A DNA stretch of 64,000 nt from SLRI01 sp964402505. Its GTDB lineage: Bacteria > Pseudomonadota > Alphaproteobacteria > Geminicoccales > Geminicoccaceae. The stretch covers positions 124,001 to 188,000 of the forward strand of contig CAYOCP010000004.1 in NCBI GenBank assembly GCA_964402505.1, in the 5' to 3' direction. The position numbers were made by a program, and so were the translations under genes. The notes under the pieces were generated by a model, which was not told the origin of the DNA, did no database searches, and was given only the letters and a program-made list of their open reading frames with translations. Positions within the stretch are counted from its first letter, which is position 1, and each line of letters begins with the position of its first letter. Below, in pieces: positions 61,807-64,000 of the stretch.

Positions 61807-61893
61807 TCAGAAGATCAGGGCGAATAGGCCGATCACGACCAAAAGGCCGATCAGGAAGATGACGCCGACCGTTCCGCCTATGAATTTCAGCAC
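61807..61893 (-). CDS. 28-residue membrane peptide
   Basis: The peptide, starting LKFIGGTVGVIFLIGLLVVI after the initiator, is one long hydrophobic span with almost no soluble part. The GTG at 61893 has GGAG 8 bases upstream. I believe similar 28-30 residue peptides are conserved in alphaproteobacteria. Too short to show more; existence is plausible but unproven. Confidence 0.45.
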   Translation of the reverse strand: MLKFIGGTVGVIFLIGLLVVIGLFALIF

Positions 61894-61956
61894 GCTTCGG
61901 TCTCCAGGCTGGTTGGACTCGCGGGTCTGGAAACGGTCGAGAAGGCTGGGCGTTCC

Positions 61957-62231
61957 GCTGGCGAAGGGCGGATCCAATCTTCCTGCGCCCGTCCGCTTCG
62001 ACACCGACGAGGAAGCCGATCGCTTCGTGGCGACCGCCGACCTCGCCGAGTACGACTTCTCGGGCTTCCAGCCGAGACGCTTCGAGTTCGAGCCGAAGGC
62101 GGCGCAGATCAACATGCGTGCCGCAATCCCTGCTCGACGCCCTCAAGGAACGCGCCCGCCAGCGCGGCATCCCCTACACCCGCTTCATCCGCGAGCTGAT
62201 GGAGCGGGAAGTGGCACGGCCGGAGCGCTGA
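61957..62231 (+). pseudogene. CopG/BrnA-type antitoxin gene with frameshift
   Basis: The first frame reads FDTDEEADRFVATADLAEYD and FEPKAAQINMR, the linker region of CopG-family type II antitoxins. A one-base loss after ATGCG at about 62116 shifts the rest. The second frame then reads LPQSLLDALKERARQRGIPY and TRFIRELMEREVA, the ribbon-helix-helix domain, to a TGA at 62231. No clear start codon or adjacent toxin gene is present. A sequencing error cannot be excluded. Confidence 0.7.
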
Positions 62232-62250
62232 ATGCGGGGAAGAGAGAAAG

Positions 62251-62285
62251 GCGGGGGAAATGATCTCCCCCGTGCCCCCTCGGGT
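62251..62285. repeat. GC-rich hairpin repeat, copy 2
   Basis: GGCGGGGGAAATGATCTCCC followed by the CCGTGCCCCCTCGGGT tail closely matches 60004-60044 in sequence and order. Its arms form a hairpin with an AATGAT centre. Here it follows the broken antitoxin gene and precedes IS5 debris. Confidence 0.55.
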
Positions 62286-62349
62286 TGGTTAACGAGGGGG
62301 CTGTTCCTCGAAGCCGAGGTTAAAAGAGTCTCGTGGACCCGAATTTCCC

Positions 62350-62508
62350 GTGCGTGCCTGTGTCGAGCATGTCTTCGCGCAACTAAAGGACCGGATGGGC
62401 TTGTTCATTCGCACCGTCGGCCTCAAGCGGGCCGAAGCCAAGATCGGTCTCGCCAATCTCGCCTACAATCTCCAGCGCTTTCTCTTCCACGAACACAGAA
62501 CCGCTTAA
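62350..62508 (+). mobile_element. IS5-family transposase, C-terminal fragment
   Basis: The frame reads VRACVEHVFAQLKDRMGLFI then RTVGLKRAEAKIGLANLAYN and ends LQRFLFHEHRTA before TAA. This is the conserved end of IS5-type DDE transposases, including the catalytic Glu region (VEHVF...). No upstream DDE core or terminal repeats are present. It borders the duplicated ettA piece and may have been involved in that rearrangement. Confidence 0.75.
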
Positions 62509-62643
62509 GCCGCCTGACGTAGCTCAAACCAACACCGAAGCGTCGACAATCCGCACACTCCGTCCAGAACCCGACGGCCCGGCGCCCGGAAAACTCTACT
62601 TCAACGCCAAAAACGGCGAAGATCGTGGTTGATGGAGGTCTCC
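62509..62643. other. Intergenic stretch, nothing recognised
   Basis: Lower in GC than its surroundings (runs such as AAACTCTACTTCAACGCCAAAA), which suggests foreign or IS-derived DNA. No gene found. Confidence 0.35.
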
Positions 62644-62753
<110 letters not shown>

Positions 62754-62781
62754 GTCGGGATGCCACGGGCACCGCGTGCGT

Positions 62782-63063
62782 TCATGACGCCTCGGCCGGG
62801 GCCATGAGCCGTTCCACAGGTACACCGGTTACTGCTGCGTAGAGAACGTCCGGGTCGAGGTCGGCGCCGTTGGGCCAGGTGACCGTTCCGGTTTCCGGGT
62901 CAGTGTTGACCTCAGCAAAGTACGTGGGATCGGCGAGGGGAGCGAGAATCCCCGTGAACTCGACCATGCCGGCGATGTCGACTTGGCCTTCGATTCCGTC
63001 CTCGAAGCGGAGGAAGAGTCGGTGCTGGCCCAGGGGGCGGGCTTCAACGATGTCCTTCAGCAT
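62782..63063 (-). CDS. DUF2442 family protein
   Basis: 93 residues. The family pattern is seen in LKDIVEARPLGQHRLFLRFEDGIEGQVDI, then FAEVNTDPETGTVTWPNGADLDPDVLY. DUF2442 proteins are very often encoded right next to DUF4160 proteins, as here (4 bases downstream). The pair behaves in annotation like a toxin-antitoxin-type module, but no activity is established. The ATG at 63063 gives the family start. Confidence 0.88.
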   Translation of the reverse strand: MLKDIVEARPLGQHRLFLRFEDGIEGQVDIAGMVEFTGILAPLADPTYFAEVNTDPETGTVTWPNGADLDPDVLYAAVTGVPVERLMAPAEAS

Positions 63064-63067
63064 ACCT

Positions 63068-63328
63068 CTACTCCAGCGGGGCGATGCTCGGCAGCGGCTC
63101 GTGGCGGCGGGCACGGTCCCAGCCGTCGAGCAGCTCTGCCCGGTGGCTTGCCGCCCACTCCGTCACGAGGCCCAGCGCTCGCGGCGACAATTGGCCGTGG
63201 AGCACCGCCAGGGTGCGTATGTCGATGATGGCACGCTGAGCGCCGTAGCGCACGTGGAAATGGGGTGGCGGGTGGTCGTTGAAAAACATCAGGATGACCA
63301 TCCCGAAGAAGCGGCTGATCTCCGGCAT
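63068..63328 (-). CDS. DUF4160 family protein
   Basis: 86 residues. PEISRFFGMVILMFFNDHPPPHFHVRYG is the diagnostic DUF4160 start, with the H-P-P-P-H-F-H metal-like cluster. The rest is an alpha/beta tail (LSPRALGLVTEWAASHRAELLDGWDRA). It is followed after 4 bases by DUF2442. The pair lies between IS/ettA debris and the live ettA gene, a typical place for a mobile two-gene module. Confidence 0.9.
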   Translation of the reverse strand: MPEISRFFGMVILMFFNDHPPPHFHVRYGAQRAIIDIRTLAVLHGQLSPRALGLVTEWAASHRAELLDGWDRARRHEPLPSIAPLE

Positions 63329-63349
63329 CGAGCCACCCCATCCTTGAAG

Positions 63350-63388
63350 AAAAACCCGGTGGGGCCCGGGGAGTATCATACTCCCCGG
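63350..63388 (-). terminator. Hairpins downstream of ettA
   Basis: The palindrome CCGGGGAGTAT/ATACTCCCCGG (63366-63388, one central base) is followed on the minus strand by CCCGG-GCCCCA-CCGGG and TTTTT (to 63350). The second hairpin plus T-run is a good rho-independent terminator for ettA. Confidence 0.65.
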
Positions 63389-63401
63389 ACTCTTCTTTCC
63401 G

Positions 63402-64000
<599 letters not shown>

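Overview
This 64 kb window comes from a GC-rich alphaproteobacterium. The clues are very high third-position GC, many GTG/TTG starts and stop-start overlaps, four TRAP transporters, and myo-inositol, fucose and AtuA-type catabolic genes. The Rhodospirillales/Geminicoccales area is a plausible home, but that is inference. No rRNA, tRNA, CRISPR array or intact mobile element was seen. No recognisable helix-turn-helix regulator is encoded anywhere in the window.

Layout. 1-11.2 kb: the end of ctaA, an M32 carboxypeptidase, TRAP system 1 (minus strand), an SGNH hydrolase, an amino-acid dehydrogenase, then the overlapping run threonine synthase - M16 peptidase - D-tartrate dehydratase-like enzyme. 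11.5-12.5 kb: a gene-free stretch with a phased palindrome array. 12.5-18.6 kb: a degenerate GGDEF protein, upp with a DUF1688/URC4 gene (uracil catabolism pair), a second threonine synthase-like enzyme, a PIN-domain gene with a small partner, and a DUF29 gene. 18.7-26.5 kb: an isocitrate lyase-family enzyme with TRAP system 2, small envelope proteins, and TRAP system 3 (minus). 26.6-29.1 kb: an MBOAT/SGNH O-acetylation pair. 29.1-42.9 kb: sugar metabolism, with three Gfo/Idh/MocA dehydrogenases, a 2-hydroxyacid dehydrogenase, a FucU-type mutarotase and three TIM-barrel isomerases/epimerases. An orphan NuoE-NuoF fusion sits among them. 43.0-48.9 kb: a sugar or polyol ABC importer whose two different ATPases carry complementary motif losses. 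50.2-55.3 kb: AtuA, an AtuA-associated protein and TRAP system 4 (DctQ-DctM fused). 55.3-59.2 kb: decayed genes and IS fragments around an intact iolC. 59.3-64.0 kb: a secreted protein, a sulfotransferase, a DksA-like zinc finger, small genes, more IS debris, a DUF2442-DUF4160 pair and the 3' part of ettA.

How it fits together. The region reads as a catabolic accessory segment. It scavenges carboxylates through four TRAP systems, three of them next to candidate first-step enzymes or in a wider carboxylate context. It scavenges sugars or polyols through one ABC importer followed by isomerases, epimerases, mutarotase and oxidoreductases. Remnants of fucose isomerase, inositol dehydrogenase, a sugar isomerase and three IS families (IS21, IS3, IS5) show that it is being lost and reshuffled.

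Most unusual signals. (1) A modular intergenic element is present at two loci with the same order of parts: a GGTCAGGAC-type hairpin, 17-bp GTTGC..GCAAC dyads every 31-33 bp, and GAACCC boxes about every 21 bp. (2) The ABC importer has a Pro in place of the H-loop His in one ATPase and a broken signature motif in the other, so both lesions fall in one composite ATP site.
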